A stretch of 64,000 nt of DNA from Brachypodium distachyon (Eukaryota; Streptophyta; Magnoliopsida; Poales; Poaceae). A program made the position numbers and the translations under genes. The notes under the pieces are model-generated. The model had not been told where the DNA came from. It ran no database searches and saw only the letters and a list, made by a program, of their open reading frames with translations. The stretch lies in assembly GCF_000005505.3 (NCBI RefSeq), contig NC_016132.3:57922914-57986913 (forward strand), read 5' to 3'. Below are positions 20,152 through 32,837 of the stretch, in pieces (within the stretch, counting starts at the first letter, position 1; every line of letters begins with the position of its first letter).

Positions 20152-21859
20152 CACCCGGACGTACAGCAGCAGTACGCTTGCTCTTGCACTTCTTTCCTTT
20201 TATTACCAAGTCCAGTGGCCGACAATTGCTTAATTGGGGATGTTGTGGTTGAATGAAGGACGGACCGGGAAAATTAAGACGAGGGCCAGGATATTGTTGA
20301 ATGATTGTACCCACCTTAATTCCGTCCGGCCCCTCTATAAGTCCTGCTGTCTCTTTCTATATATGGTAAGTTCTGCCTGTTGGCTTTTCGAATGTCATTA
20401 ATTTGTACAGTACTCACGTATCTGTAGCTACTACTGTACATCCGTTCTTAAATATAAAATGTTCTAATCTTATACTAGAGCTTTTTTTTGGTACGTGTCC
20501 GGGTGTACTCCATTAGAAGGGCAGGCGTACCAATCAAATCCAGCCTTTGACTTAAAAGGGTATATTAGATCAGCTTTTGATTAAATTAATGGAAATATAT
20601 ACTAGCATCTACAATATCAAATTTATAGATAGATGTAAGGAGAGGAGTCAACGTTGCATCCAAGAATCCCTGCTAGCAGACAAATTCTGTCTAGAACATT
20701 AAACGGGATTTAGCAGAATTTGTAAAAGTTGAATCGGAAACCCATGGTGGTTTCCCAACAAAGGATACAAGCGTAATAGCTGAAGATGCATAATGAGAAG
20801 GATGTCAACGGGATATTGCATGCTATGAAAAACTCATGGCCATTCGGAATGGCAAGAGCCAGAAGATTGAGATTAAATGCTCTGTTAGTGATGGCTTGCA
20901 AGAGATCAACCGCAAGAACAAAAAGCAAAGACGAGGCCACGAGGGCATCACCTCGCAGAGGCAGGAAAAACTTATAGAGAGGGCTAGAGTAGAAAATACT
21001 TTTATTAGGAGGGGGTGAGGGACAAATCACAAGAATATGTAGATTGTACTATTATAAAAATGCAGGAACAATTTGAGGACCTGAGTGATGTTCATCCAAC
21101 CCAACCCTGGTTTGTCGAAACCCATCTGCCAAAGAGTATGAATGATATCATGTCAAAAGCCTTTGAAAATCCAATTTAAACGCCACAATTTCCCTCCAAA
21201 CATTGGTGTATACTCCGTGTATTCAAAAAACCACTATACAGTTCTAAATGGTTCGGTTGAGAAAAACACCACTGACATTGTTTTCCATTATGCTTGCAAT
21301 CGTTTGACCAAGATAACAAAAAATATTTATGGCAAGAACAACCTTGTATCTTCAATGGCAACTGAATCAAACATGCCTCACATTTAATAAGCAAGCGTCT
21401 ATCTAGAGTGAAACAATAAGAAAAGAACATGCAGACGTATTCGGAAGAAAGGACAGTTTTTGTGGAGGGTTCCAAGTTCCAGCAATCTTTAACAGCACAA
21501 CTAAATATATAGGTAACGTAACACATATGTCCGTGGTACATCTGAATGACAGTACCAATGACCTTGCAAAACTACCAAGGAGTGCCCATTCGTACGTGAA
21601 CAACCAAGGAAAAAAATACACATATGGACAATCACAAACCAAGCTAGAGTATATAACCTCGCAAGCAGCACAACTCGGTCCATGTACAAACAAAAGAATG
21701 ACCTATAAAAATCGGGAAACCAACTGACCAAGCCGTCCACAGAAAATGACCAACAATTGGGCAGACGTACTAATCATGATCATGGCAATCAATCATGAGA
21801 TTAAATGAAGCACATATGATTGATCTCATTTTGCAGCACGAACAGAGACAGACGGGTGC
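20152..21859. other. BAHD 4 upstream region and villin 3' flank
   Basis: Mostly non-coding. Around 20445-20650 there is AT-rich text resembling the interior of grass MITEs (acatccgttcttaaatataa, actagcatctacaatatc), but the ends are unclear. From about 20780 to 21170 there are frames with Lys/Arg-rich residues on the plus strand that match nothing I know. The villin 3' UTR should lie at the right end of the interval. Confidence 0.45.
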
Positions 21860-24800
21860 TCAGAAAAGATCAGCTTTTCGTTTTTGTAACTCTTGCTTCC
21901 ATGCTGGCTGTTGGTAGAATGCGTCCTTGGTGACGCCGAAAACAGTTTGGAATTCACTCTCCGACAAGTATGCCTACAGAAGCAGCAGCCAAAGCATCAG
22001 CAAATCAGCTGCAGCCAAGAGGCTTAAGACAATCATAGAGCATGCACAAAACCAACAAACAACATATATTCACCGTTTCACCAAACAGTGGTTCAGAACA
22101 AAGAATAATTGTGTACATCCAAACTCCAGGCATAAAGTGTTAGAACAAACCTCTCTGCGCTTATAGTCTATCCCGCGAATAGGATCGGCAGATTTAGATA
22201 TCAAGCGGTCATAGCTAAATGTTACTTCCCCAACATGTTCGGTTGTTTGTTCCTCTGGTGCCTCAGGCTCAGCTCCATCTCCCTCAGATGGCACCTCATC
22301 TACTACAGCATCTTTCTCTGACTGAAATTCAGAGGATTCCCCAGCCTCAGAGCGAGGAGATGCCTCAGATGGAGTTATTACGGCCACATCCGCATCTGCA
22401 ATGATTATAGGTATTAAACTTTGGAAGGGGGATAATACCAGCAAAACCGTAAAAACTCACTTCATTTATAACTCTCACTATTAATCAGGCATATAACAGC
22501 AACAAAATATACAACAGAACATAACATGCATCCAGTGTTCCAGAGTTATTTGCAGACAGATGCACACAATTATCTTGAAATCTCATGGAACATTTTTACA
22601 GAAACAAATCAGACTCAGAGAATCCAAAGTCATTATGTTAGCAGAATTAATAGTTTCCAGATTACTACATGCTTTTGTCATTAGTGTTCTCTGAGAAAAT
22701 GAAAATTGGAAAAGAACGTATACCAATCTTTTCTGCTGTTGTGCTCATTTTGCTAGCTCGGAGATTATCAGATGATCCAGACTGTTCAGCAGTCAGCACA
22801 GAGGATAGTGCAGCAACTGCAGCTGCTCTTTGTGAACCTTGACCTGAACGGGACGGAGGTGGAGTTTTTGGTTTTGAGGACGGATTAAATGCATTAGATA
22901 AAGCAGCTAGTGCTGAGGCACGCTGAGTGGGCCCACCATCACCCGAGCTTGCAGGCCTACTATCATTAGCCTGAAAGGGGTTGCGTACTTTGTGACATCA
23001 CTGATAGTACTTTTGATATAGAAAATAATTGAACATTTACCTGCTTCTGCTGCGAAGATGGATTGAATGCAGATGATAAAGCTGCTAATGCAGATGCCCT
23101 TTGAGTGGGTCCACCATTACCAGAGCTCCTAGATGTGCTCTGCAAAGTGATTACGATGTAAATATTGTGCCTAATTGAATATCCATAATTTGCATTCACA
23201 ATGGATTCATGAAAGTTGTTACCATGTTCTACAACATAGCTGTCTAAGTACTGGGTTCACTGATTTCATTTGTGAAAGAATTTAGCTATACTACTAGTTA
23301 ACACCCAAATGTTGCAGTGAATGACACTTCAAGTAAAACATACATATATAATTACTTTTGCATCTTCGATAACAAAGACAACAAAATTACCTCTGAGCGT
23401 AAGCCAAAAAGAAGTGAAAGTTTCTTCTGGAACGAATTTCCATGGACCTGTACACAGCAAGAAACTTATTAGCGGCCCGTAAGATGCGCTAATGAAATCA
23501 ACAAGATGAATGGCATAAGCAAGGGAAATGGGGAAATATAATGGGGACTGCTCTGGGAAGTAAATCACACCGCAACCATGCGTTAGATTTCCACTTTTAT
23601 TTAACTTATGTTAAGCATATCTTCCCCATAATAACTAATAATAGGAAAAACACAACGAAACAGCAGTAAAAGATATCCAAGAGCATACCACGGATTTTGT
23701 GTTATCCCAAGAGAAGTATGTCTTGAAGAAGGATGGCTCATTCCCTTCAGAGACTTTATAAAGTGGTACATATGCCGAAAGATCTTCAATAGACATTGCA
23801 TGCTCTATGTATTTCTGGAGTGAACAGCAATCATCACGCATTGCATAATTGTGACATAAGAAACAAACTAAAACAATAAGGTCAAAGATTCAGGTCACCT
23901 GGCCAATATCGAATGCCTTATGTTTCTCTTTAGATTCCACACACTGACCGATCCAAATAAACACCTCGCCGTGTGTGTCAAGAATCATCATATCTTCGGT
24001 CAACAAATCATCTTGGCAAAAGTTGAAAATCTCAGTAACCTGCCAAAGCTCGTAGAAATCACAAACCCTGAATTGCTATAAGCAAGTCTAGTTTTAAGGG
24101 AATCGAGGGTAAGAAGACTACCTCCAGCCTCCCTGATCAGTGGTGAATGGTTCATGTTACCACAAGTGAAACGAAAGCAGAAATACATATAATTAGGCCA
24201 AAGACTTGTACAGTAAATCTGTAACAGAGTGATAAAGAAGTGAAAGTAATAAATTTACGAAGACTAACCTTTCCTGAAAGAGAAGGCATACAAATGAGGC
24301 TCTCTAACAATAATATCCTGTGTGACGGTTTTGTTTGTATAGCTCTGTTTCCCATCAAGAGCAAACCAGAAAGCAGAACTCTCTGTTCCCTCCTTGCTAT
24401 GTTTCACTGTTGCACCAGGCTATAAGATTGGATACAGAAATCTTAGCAAGGGTAGTTGGAGAAGCCAGTGACTCTGATTCATGAAGCTTTGGAAGTTTTC
24501 AATTGCTTCATAACAAACAGTTCTGGAACAACTGTGCAGCAGTACATAACCATGTTCATGCAGTTCCACATGATATGTTGAAAACTGCATTATAATTACT
24601 TGCACGGAATAAATGATAAGCCAACCGTGGTCATTGTAAATCCATGTATTTGATTTGGACTCCGTGACCATCCATCAAGCATTCAAACTACAGCAAACAG
24701 CCATCTCTACTTCTCACTTCTTTCATATTTAAACAACACATGTGACAGGAACAACAAGCAAGCCAACCAGTAAGACTAGAATTAATTAGATATATGCCAC

Positions 24801-27800
24801 TGCTAAGTGGCCATATTTGCGATGCGCCACTAAAAGATTCCCTCTTCATGTTACGTCACTGCATTTCTGATTTTAGGCATATGCCATTGTGGATGGGGGC
24901 GCCAGATCTCAAGGATGAGCTCAGGTGGCGAACAGGTGTAAAGGGTGTGAATCCGGTGAAGTCATGTGATGATGCTACAGGGATTAGTGGAATAGCTGAG
25001 ATGGCGCAAAAAAAGGGAGGAAAGGGAAACTCTGATGTTGGCACAAGGACTAAAGGTTGACTGCAAATGGTGGAGCAGCAAGGAGATGTGGTGGAAGCAG
25101 CTTCAGTAGCGATGATGAGTTGACTCTGGCATTTACCAAACAATTTCAACTTCCAAGTGGTGGAATCGAAAGAGTGGGAGAGGCACAACGATGGTGGAAG
25201 ATTGGATCAAGACTCGACACTGATGGCAAATTCCATGGTTGAAGGCAGCGGCGGCGGCCTCCTTCCTTGATTCTTCCTCAATTCCAAAGGCTTTGGCGGA
25301 GTAATGGGGGGTTTCGGGCCGTAGGGTTGGAGAAGGGGAAGCAAGGCGATGAGATTGTGCATCTTGGAGTGGCTCAAATGGCCTGAGAAAGTGAGAAGGC
25401 ACTGCAAAGGAGCAACCGAGTTATCCATGGAGAACACCATGTAATGGGGTGGATGAGATTGGGATAATGAGGTGGAGAAAGGAAGAAAACAGGGATAGTT
25501 TTGTCCATACTAGTGTATCATTTAAATCAGTCAATTTTGTGATTAAGAGAACAGCCAACTCATAGTGGTTTATCTCAAAGAGGGAACTTTTTCGCAGCAT
25601 ATCTTAAATACATCGACTTTACAGTGGCATGTTCGCATATATCTAAATTTCCATTCAAAAGGTTAGGTTGAATTTAAACCTGATAAATAGTACAAACATT
25701 TCTCCAATTGTCTGTGTTTGTTGGGAAAAGCCAGCAATTAGTCAATTGGTACTAGTGCTGAGCTGTTGACCATTTTCGTCTTTCAACAAACTCAGAAGAA
25801 GTTGCAGTTAACTCACATTATAAGACTTCAGCAAAATAATTGCATAGAATATGAAATGATGCCTTGGATCTGTTTAAAGGTGGCCGCATACCTTCAAGAA
25901 CTCAGCAACTTTCGCTGCCCACTGCTGTTGCTCATAAGTGCTAGAATTGCCATGCCATGTAAACATTGCGCTTCCAGATTGCAATACAAAACAATCTGTG
26001 GAGCTCAAAGATGTAGCTTTCTGTAAAACAATAAATGATTAGTTCAAGGGAAGAATGACATAATTTCTGTACAGTATTATGTAGATAAGTAGGTTTCACA
26101 ACAATGTCCTGTATAATACCAGAGGTGCACTTTTTCCCCTTAGAAGTTGACACAAAAATCAACCTCTGGAAGAAAAGAATTGGCACCTCCAAATCCTAGA
26201 ATCTCCATTATACAATTCAATAAAAAAGACCCACTTTCATTCTAGAAATTGACAATAATAACAGGGTGGTAGATGATACCGCGTCAACTTGAAGTGTTTT
26301 ATTGTTATGGATCGCTGTTCCAGATACTCGAAATAGAGCGATGCCTTCAGCAGAGTACATTCCACTGCCCACGCCCTTTTCTTCTGCGATTTTCTTGTAT
26401 CCAGAACCGATTCCACCCTGAATGATTTGTAGAAGAAAATATTTTTCATATATTAGTATTTAGCAATGTATTACTCCCTCCGTCCCATATTAACTGACTC
26501 AAGTTTGCTCAAATATGGATGTATCTATGTCTAAAAAGCGTCTAGATACATGTAATAGAAAGTCACTTAATATGGGACGGAGGGAGTACTAAGGACTGAA
26601 CTATGCATTCCTTCCAGAATAACAGCATCAAAAGGAAGCAACCACTCAGGTGGTGGGCAATTGACAAAAATAAATAAATTCAGCATCAGTCGTACCTTCA
26701 AGATAACCATGGGCTGGAAAAGAGCAACGAATTGTGGTGGTTCTTTCCCTTGAAAAATACGACCCTGCAATACCACTACTAACAAATCAAACTCTCCTCT
26801 TATGAACAAATAATTTAGGCAGTTATGAATTAAGGTACAGCACCAGAACAGGCCTTCCTTTCAGTGAATTCCACATCGTGTTGGCTAATTCAGCTGCCAT
26901 CGCTTGATCATCCTGCATAGAACACACCAAAAAGAAAAATATAGATCCCAGCTCACTTTAATAAGCGTGTTGCGAATCATTTTGATGTAATGAAGTTAAA
27001 ACACAGGGACCGGATAACTCCTTAAGAAGTCATACATGAGTTTGTACCTGCAATCTATACTAATCAGCATAAGTTCAAATTTAAGCTATATATTGAAAGA
27101 TTTTATCAGGCGGATCTGGAGCATCCTGGCCAACAATTCAGAAGATCAGAAAGCTGCAACCCAAAGTCGAATCATTCAGAGAAAAATTCCTGCAATGCCT
27201 CTGTTTTATTTATGCATGTGACATAATTATTTTTTATGAATAACCTTCCTAATATAACTGAACAACGTGGATGCCCATCTGCACTAACTAGCGAATATAT
27301 ATATAGTAATGCAGAAAGGGTTTATCTACAAACAAGCCATTACGCGACATCACAAATTTCGTTATTACCACACTGAAATTATATAAAAAAAAGCACCGAA
27401 AATTGGGATGATGTGACAAAACAGTTTCGCAGTAGTAACTGCAGCAACATGCAAGATTTTATTACCGTCGTGCTATCCTTTCCTATCCAGTAATTGAGGT
27501 AATATTCTTCTTTCTTGTCACCCGAATGATATGTGTAAAGAACGATATAACAGTCTCCACTGTAAAATTTTCCGTTGTCCTCTTTTGGCAGCACGGTTTT
27601 AGCACTTCCATCAACGCACCACACCTGAAATGTGAACAGTTTATTTCATAAGGACATTTCCATTAATGCCTTTTATGGACACTTATTTTAAACAGTGTGA
27701 CTCCTAAGTAGGACATAGTATCAGCAGAACCTCAAGTTTCCCACCGCCTTCGAGCAAAGGAGGAACTTCCTCGTTTATTGGCGTGCTGCTTTTTGCAGCT

Positions 27801-30126
27801 CCCTTTACATCGACACCTTGTTGCTTCAATAAAGCTAGAAGAAACAACAAAGATAGCCAGCATTAATCAAAGGAGAATTTTTGTTAGCCCATTAGTTGTA
27901 ACTGAATGAGTTACCTGCAACTTTTCCGCGCCCATCCTCTGCGCCCGAGTTCCCTGCTACATTTCCCACAGGCCATGATTCAAATTTCGACTTGAATGCA
28001 TGACTCTCATAACCTTGAATCACTTGAGTCACTCTTGTTGTCTTTGGCCTTTTCTGATCAATGATGAATTCCTACAAGCAGGCAAAACCATGACACTGTT
28101 GCAAATCTGAAACGGGGAGCAAAAACATGAAGGAGAGACTATTTAAGAGCTCACCTCAACTGCTTTTGTGGTAGCTTTTCTATCATCCAGTTGTGTTACC
28201 CGGCCAACCCATACAAACATTTCAGCCCCACAGTCAAGTAAGAAACATCTCGTGTTCTCAAGGACTGCTTTTGTAAGAGCAGTGTCTTCCAACTTTAATT
28301 GACCATCATTGATACTGCACGGAGAACAATTAAAAATGTAAACAGTAACATATAGAACATTTGGAGTTAAACTAAACCATAAGAAATAAAAATACTTTTT
28401 AGGGGGCTGATTAAGCCATCACAATAAACTGAACAATATTTTATATGTGTACATTGTCTTCCAACACCAATTGACCATCATTGATGCTGCAACTATAAAC
28501 ATTTGATAGGTAGTGTGGCTTCTGGTCTAACCTCCTTTATACATAGCAGTCATTTCAGAGTCTTAGCAGGTTGTCCATGCTGTTTCCCAGCAGGAATGTA
28601 GAACAAATAGAGGGGGACACAAGAACTTAGGGCAAGGTAGGCCAGTATATGGTTACTGCATTGTGCTGCATCATGGACTATTTGCTGTTACATCCATATT
28701 TGCTAACTCTGGTATCATGTGGTTAATATCTTGAAAATTAGAAAATGGCACTTTGGATTGTAAGCCAACACACTGCCAAACTAAACTATAATGATCAGTT
28801 TCCATTCGTTGCGGTCATTGACGATGAACTAAAATCACTTCAATACAGACATACCTGTAGAGCTTGGGTGGTGTAGTTTCAAGTACAACATCATCATCGC
28901 TGACAGTTTTTTTCCCAATTGGTGCAAACCCTCCAAAAAGAACCCAGAATTCACCAGAGTCTGATTCTGCTTGTAGTTTTCCATCATCTGACATTATTAA
29001 ATTAAAACCACATGAGACAGAAAAGGGTGCACCAGTTGACAAAGGTGCCAGATCAAATTGAAATGTCCCTTACCAACGATTGCGACATCACACACACCCC
29101 CATGGTACTTCTCCTTTAAATGTTGGATAACTTCCAATGATTTAGCCCTTTCTTGGATATTGGAGTTAGCACCATTGAATTGATAAATTTTACTTTCAGT
29201 ATCTAAGATAAACACATCATCATGGTTTAATGATGAACGTGCAAAAGGAACCTGAACAAAGCAGGAATCATATTAGTTTAGCATACATAATTAATGAGCT
29301 GAAATCTGAAACAAATGTGCAGAGGAGGGTAAATGTTCCATACCTCTTTAATTCGAATAGCTCTCCTCCCTTTGCAAATATATAGCCGTGTTTCGAACTT
29401 GTCCTCTTCAGGCGTTTTGAACCCAGAGGCGAATCCACCCTCCATAGGTATGATGCAAGGTTTGAAGTATGACAGGAACTTGTCAGATTCATAACCTTGG
29501 AGTTCCCTATGCTGGACCGCGCGCCCCCCGAGTATGGAATCCAGTTCAACCGTCTTGATTGCTGCAGTGCCAGCTTCATCCTGCACAATGATATGTCATC
29601 ATAGGGTTGGAAATGGCATTTCTGAGTTTGCAGAAATTAAAGTTTACAAGATATGTACTTGACTTGAATCTTTCCCAATCCAGAAGTGGATGTCATACAG
29701 ATATGCACCACCCTTAGGAGAGGTTGTCTAGAAAACAGAAAGAATAGCTTAGTAACTTTTGTACCATTGAAAAAATTGAAGGGTCATTGATGCATCAAAG
29801 AAATGCAAGGTGCAAAGCAATAACCTGCAGAACTATGTATGAATCTCCACAATAGAATTTACCATAATCAGATTTTGGCAAAGGAACTGGCTTAAAATCT
29901 TCGATTCGCCATATTTCTATCCCACTGAGTGACATTAAGGGGCACACATATATATATATATAAAGAAGGAAGATCCAGATTTGGAAGCTTATAAATAGCA
30001 AAATAAATTAAATCAAAGATAATTAAAAAACAAAACGAAGAAATTACGGAATGACAGTCGTCTGGAAGGATACACTTTTTGGCCAGCTCCTTGAAAAGCA
30101 GGATCCAGGACTTTTGCGGTTGACAT
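21860..30126 (-). CDS. villin (actin-bundling gelsolin-family protein), 981 aa, 23 coding exons
   Basis: Exons: 30126-30074, 29924-29825, 29727-29659, 29580-29344, 29251-29074, 28987-28855, 28314-28155, 28071-27915, 27834-27731, 27624-27466, 26912-26844, 26764-26696, 26417-26280, 26020-25892, 24419-24269, 24132-24122, 24039-23899, 23814-23689, 23447-23391, 23139-23041, 22970-22724, 22395-22151, 21973-21860. They sum to 2946 nt in one open frame, and every junction is GT-AG. The protein has six gelsolin repeats (for example [21 protein letters not shown] in G1 and [20 protein letters not shown] in G4), a Ser/Pro/Ala linker with repeated [14 protein letters not shown](S/N)AFNPS blocks, and a C-terminal villin headpiece ending RKADLF. 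Plant villins bundle, cap and, with calcium, sever actin filaments in the cytoplasm. Length matches rice and Arabidopsis VLN2/VLN3-like proteins (about 970-980 aa). The start [11 protein letters not shown] is conserved. Exon 16 is only 11 nt. Intron 14 (25891-24420) contains a transposon; intron 6 holds a relic of exon 7. Confidence 0.95.
24785..25665. mobile_element. unclassified DNA-transposon-like insertion in villin intron 14
   Basis: The ends are imperfect inverted repeats: ttagatatatgccactgc at the left, against the reverse complement of the right end, ttagatatatgcgaacatgccactg; both continue with a run near attccctctt/gttccctcttt. On the minus strand, 25440-25207 reads as a 77-codon ORF from an ATG ([16 protein letters not shown]...), and other parts stay open for 80-110 codons. 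I recognise no transposase. Superfamily unknown; boundaries are approximate. Confidence 0.5.
26474..26586. mobile_element. Stowaway MITE in villin intron 12
   Basis: Near-perfect terminal inverted repeats (ctccctccgtcccatatta... / ...taatatgggacggagggag) flanked by TA at 26472-26473 and 26587-26588. 113 bp with internal palindrome atgtatctatg/.../tagatacat. It lies in the intron between the exons at 26764-26696 and 26417-26280. Confidence 0.92.
28455..28491 (-). repeat. relic duplicate of the start of villin exon 7 inside intron 6
   Basis: On the minus strand this matches the acceptor and first 35 or so bases of exon 7 (28314 downwards): TGCAG then C/TATCAATGATGGTCAATT, and TTGGAAGACA after a two- to three-base difference. 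The copy keeps an AG acceptor but runs into a stop about 15 codons in, with no donor, so it is not a usable exon. Confidence 0.75.
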
Positions 30127-31376
30127 TTGGAAGCAACTTTACCAAAGTTTTACTTTGAAGGAGATGAAATAGCCGCAGATGGCTCCACTGTAAAACAAGG
30201 GCGCTGAAATTTAGGAGCACGTCATATGCTGAAAAGGGAAACACGGTAAAACAAAAAAAAAGAACCGCAATATTAAAATGCATTCAGTTAATCCAACAAG
30301 AAAAACACAAGGCATCAATAGCAGCCAAGAGAACAAAAGAAGTTAAGTTCCAGGTGCTTAGAATGCATGGAGCCATGGGGGATACTCATGAATCAGCATT
30401 GCACTGGACCCTTATCTTAGATAGAAGACTAAAATAATCAACAGCACTTTGGACAGAAGATATTAATCAGTGCATATTTTCATTTTAAAAAGACTTATGC
30501 TGTAAAAAAGAGCTGTATTTTGATTTATGTTGGTGTGAACATTTTTTTTATAAGCATCTCTCATACTCTCTCGGAACCTGTGGCAGAGAAATCTCCTCTT
30601 TCTCCCCAACTCCAAACTGACAAGAGAAGGGCACAACTACCCCTGCATGCATAGGAGTCCGCGGTGGTTTTGTTCCAGGCTATTTGATCTTCTTCAAAAA
30701 TGGGTTCTGACGGCACTGTGTCTAGGAAATGAGTACCCAAATATCAATGATATGATAACCCGTGTTGTAGTTTCAACTGCTTCCCCCGTTAGAGGATCAA
30801 TGGCGATTGAGTCGTAGGCACATTTACGGCTGGTCCAAAGTCCAGGCGATTGTTCCCGGAAAACAAGTGTAGGTGGTGATGCTACTATGCTAGTGTGTGC
30901 TCACAATCTCATTTTGCTCGACAGTTTGTTAATGGAATGACTTTGTTAATTAATTAATTACACTCCACATGGGAAAGCATAACTTAAACACGATCGGCGG
31001 GCAGCAAAGCAGTGCGCGTGCAGGAATTGAAAACCCAGCGTCCAGAAGGAGAGGACTGACAGTCTAGAATTTCATTTCCCCAACTTGTCCACAATCCAGA
31101 ACGAACGAACAGGACCACCTAGCGCTCGTGGAAAATAATGGCCCGGATCTCACGATCCATGGGCCGGGCGCGCGACGTGGGTGAGATCCGGCCACGACGA
31201 TCCCCGATCCTGCCGACGGTCCCGACCCCGACGACCTCCGCCCAGCCCAAGCAGCCACGGGCAGAGTGACTAAACTCTCGGTGCCAGCCGGCCCGCCCGA
31301 ATACGTCAGCAGCGATGGGGGAGGAGAGGAATGGGGGAGGATCTAGAGGAGGGCGAGGGCGGGGTAGGAACTCACC

Positions 31377-31640
31377 GTGGCGGGTTAGGGACACCAGGGG
31401 AGGACCGTCGGTGGTGCCGCCGAGAGAGAGATGGTTCCCGCGCCGCGCCGGGAGGGCAGATCTGCTGACGCGCGAGGTGGCGAGCTGGGTGGGTGGCCGC
31501 TGATCCGGCGTGGGAGAGGATGGGAGCAGGAGGAGGAGAGGGGATCGTCGGCGGGAGGACGCGGGAGGAGTGAGCGGAGGAAGGCCGGGGCGGGTTGTTG
31601 TTGTTGTTGCCACCGCAGCGGGGGTAATAATGGCCGCGCT
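31377..31640 (-). other. probable non-coding 5' leader exon of villin
   Basis: GC-rich block ending in a strong GTGAGT donor (31376-31371). Acceptors just upstream of the villin ATG (for example TTTTACAG before 30188 on the minus strand) would join it to the start-codon exon, leaving a 1.2-kb leader intron. The 5' boundary is a guess. Purine-rich and Ser/Pro-rich frames here look like leader sequence, not a separate gene. Confidence 0.5.
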
Positions 31641-32155
31641 CGTGGTTCCCTCATGGATCCAGGCCAGCGCATTCCGCTCCGGTCGGATTGGGCCCCACGC
31701 GCTCAGCCCCAGTGGGTGCCATCATTCATTCGTTCGTGGCGCCGGCCATCGGACCGATCGGCCGAGCGAGCGAGCGAGCTGCTTGCTGGACTGGGACGGG
31801 ATCGGGATCGCCGGTCGCTCTGCACAGTGAGAGTGGCTGGCCAATAATACAAAGTGCCACGCGGCGCACGCTGACACGCTGCAGGCGAAAGCTGTGCCGC
31901 AGGGACGGAGACGCTGACACTTTGGCCGGTGACGGAACGAAAACAATGTCGCGCTTGGTATCAGTATTGTGGTTCGGAATTTTCTTTTGCCTGTCCCGGT
32001 TGACAGTTTCTTCTTCTTAAAAACGTTTTTGTTTTGACTAGTGTTTTTGAATTCGCATGGACGGCACCGAAGGCGAAGGTTTCGTGCGGCCGGCCGGCCG
32101 GGATGTTTATCGGTATATCGTGCTTGCACTGCCCTGGATGAAAGCAACGAACTGA

Positions 32156-32161
32156 CACGTG
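32156..32161. promoter_or_regulatory. G-box (CACGTG)
   Basis: Perfect palindromic CACGTG, 677 bp upstream of the P450 ATG. G-boxes bind bHLH/bZIP factors including MYC2 of the jasmonate pathway, which would fit a CYP94 gene; function here is inference. Confidence 0.4.
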
Positions 32162-32513
32162 CATCCAAAAAAAAGGAAACGTAGGAATGGCTCCATGACT
32201 ATGAAACGGATGGAACCAAGCCCCAAGAACATGGATGGAGGATGGCTTGAAGCGGCGTGGATCGCCGGCCGAGCCCGAGCGGCACGCCATCACCATGTGC
32301 GTCGTTGATTCTTGTCCGGGCCACGGCGCCACCCACCAATCAACCAACCGAACCGGAGGGCGGGCGGGCAGACAGAGTGAAGAAGAACCACTACAACTGG
32401 GACTACTACTGGGTGCTGCCGACGTTCCGTCCGGTCGTTGGTTGAGATCTTCTTCATCTTCATAAATGAAATGAGAGAGCACCCATCCAGATTCACTGAT
32501 CCCCTTCCCAGCT

Positions 32514-32519
32514 CACGTG
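32514..32519. promoter_or_regulatory. G-box (CACGTG) near the P450 promoter
   Basis: Second perfect CACGTG, 319 bp upstream of the P450 ATG, in the core promoter region. Confidence 0.45.
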
Positions 32520-32837
32520 ATCTTGCCCGGCCCGGCTCCGATCCGCTCCAACCAGCCGTGCGGGCGTCGTGCTTAGTGTGTTTACTCCATCTCCGCCGAC
32601 GATGAACACATGACGCTCAGGTTCGACTCGGGCAGTAGCTTCGAGGACCGCCGCCGTGTTAATTTCATGGTGTCGTGTTGGCTTGGCTGGCCTGTCTGTT
32701 GGGGTGGGATCACATCAGACATCAGGATCACAGTCTCCATCTATCCATCTCCATCCCCGAGAATGGATGAGATTTACGAGTAGAAATTTGGGATGATAAA
32801 AGTGACTAACCATCAACGGCCAACCACCCATTAAAGC

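Larger units (their letters stand above)
31641..32837. other. divergent promoter region between villin and the P450 gene
   Basis: About 1.2 kb serving villin to the left and CYP94-like to the right. It contains two CACGTG G-boxes and GC-rich stretches; no gene seen. Short frames are not supported by any family. Confidence 0.55.

Noticed and set aside
20780..21170. Lys/Arg-rich plus-strand frames as a gene
   Set aside because: Frames are short, overlap and match no family; the text is A-rich, which favours Lys codons by chance.
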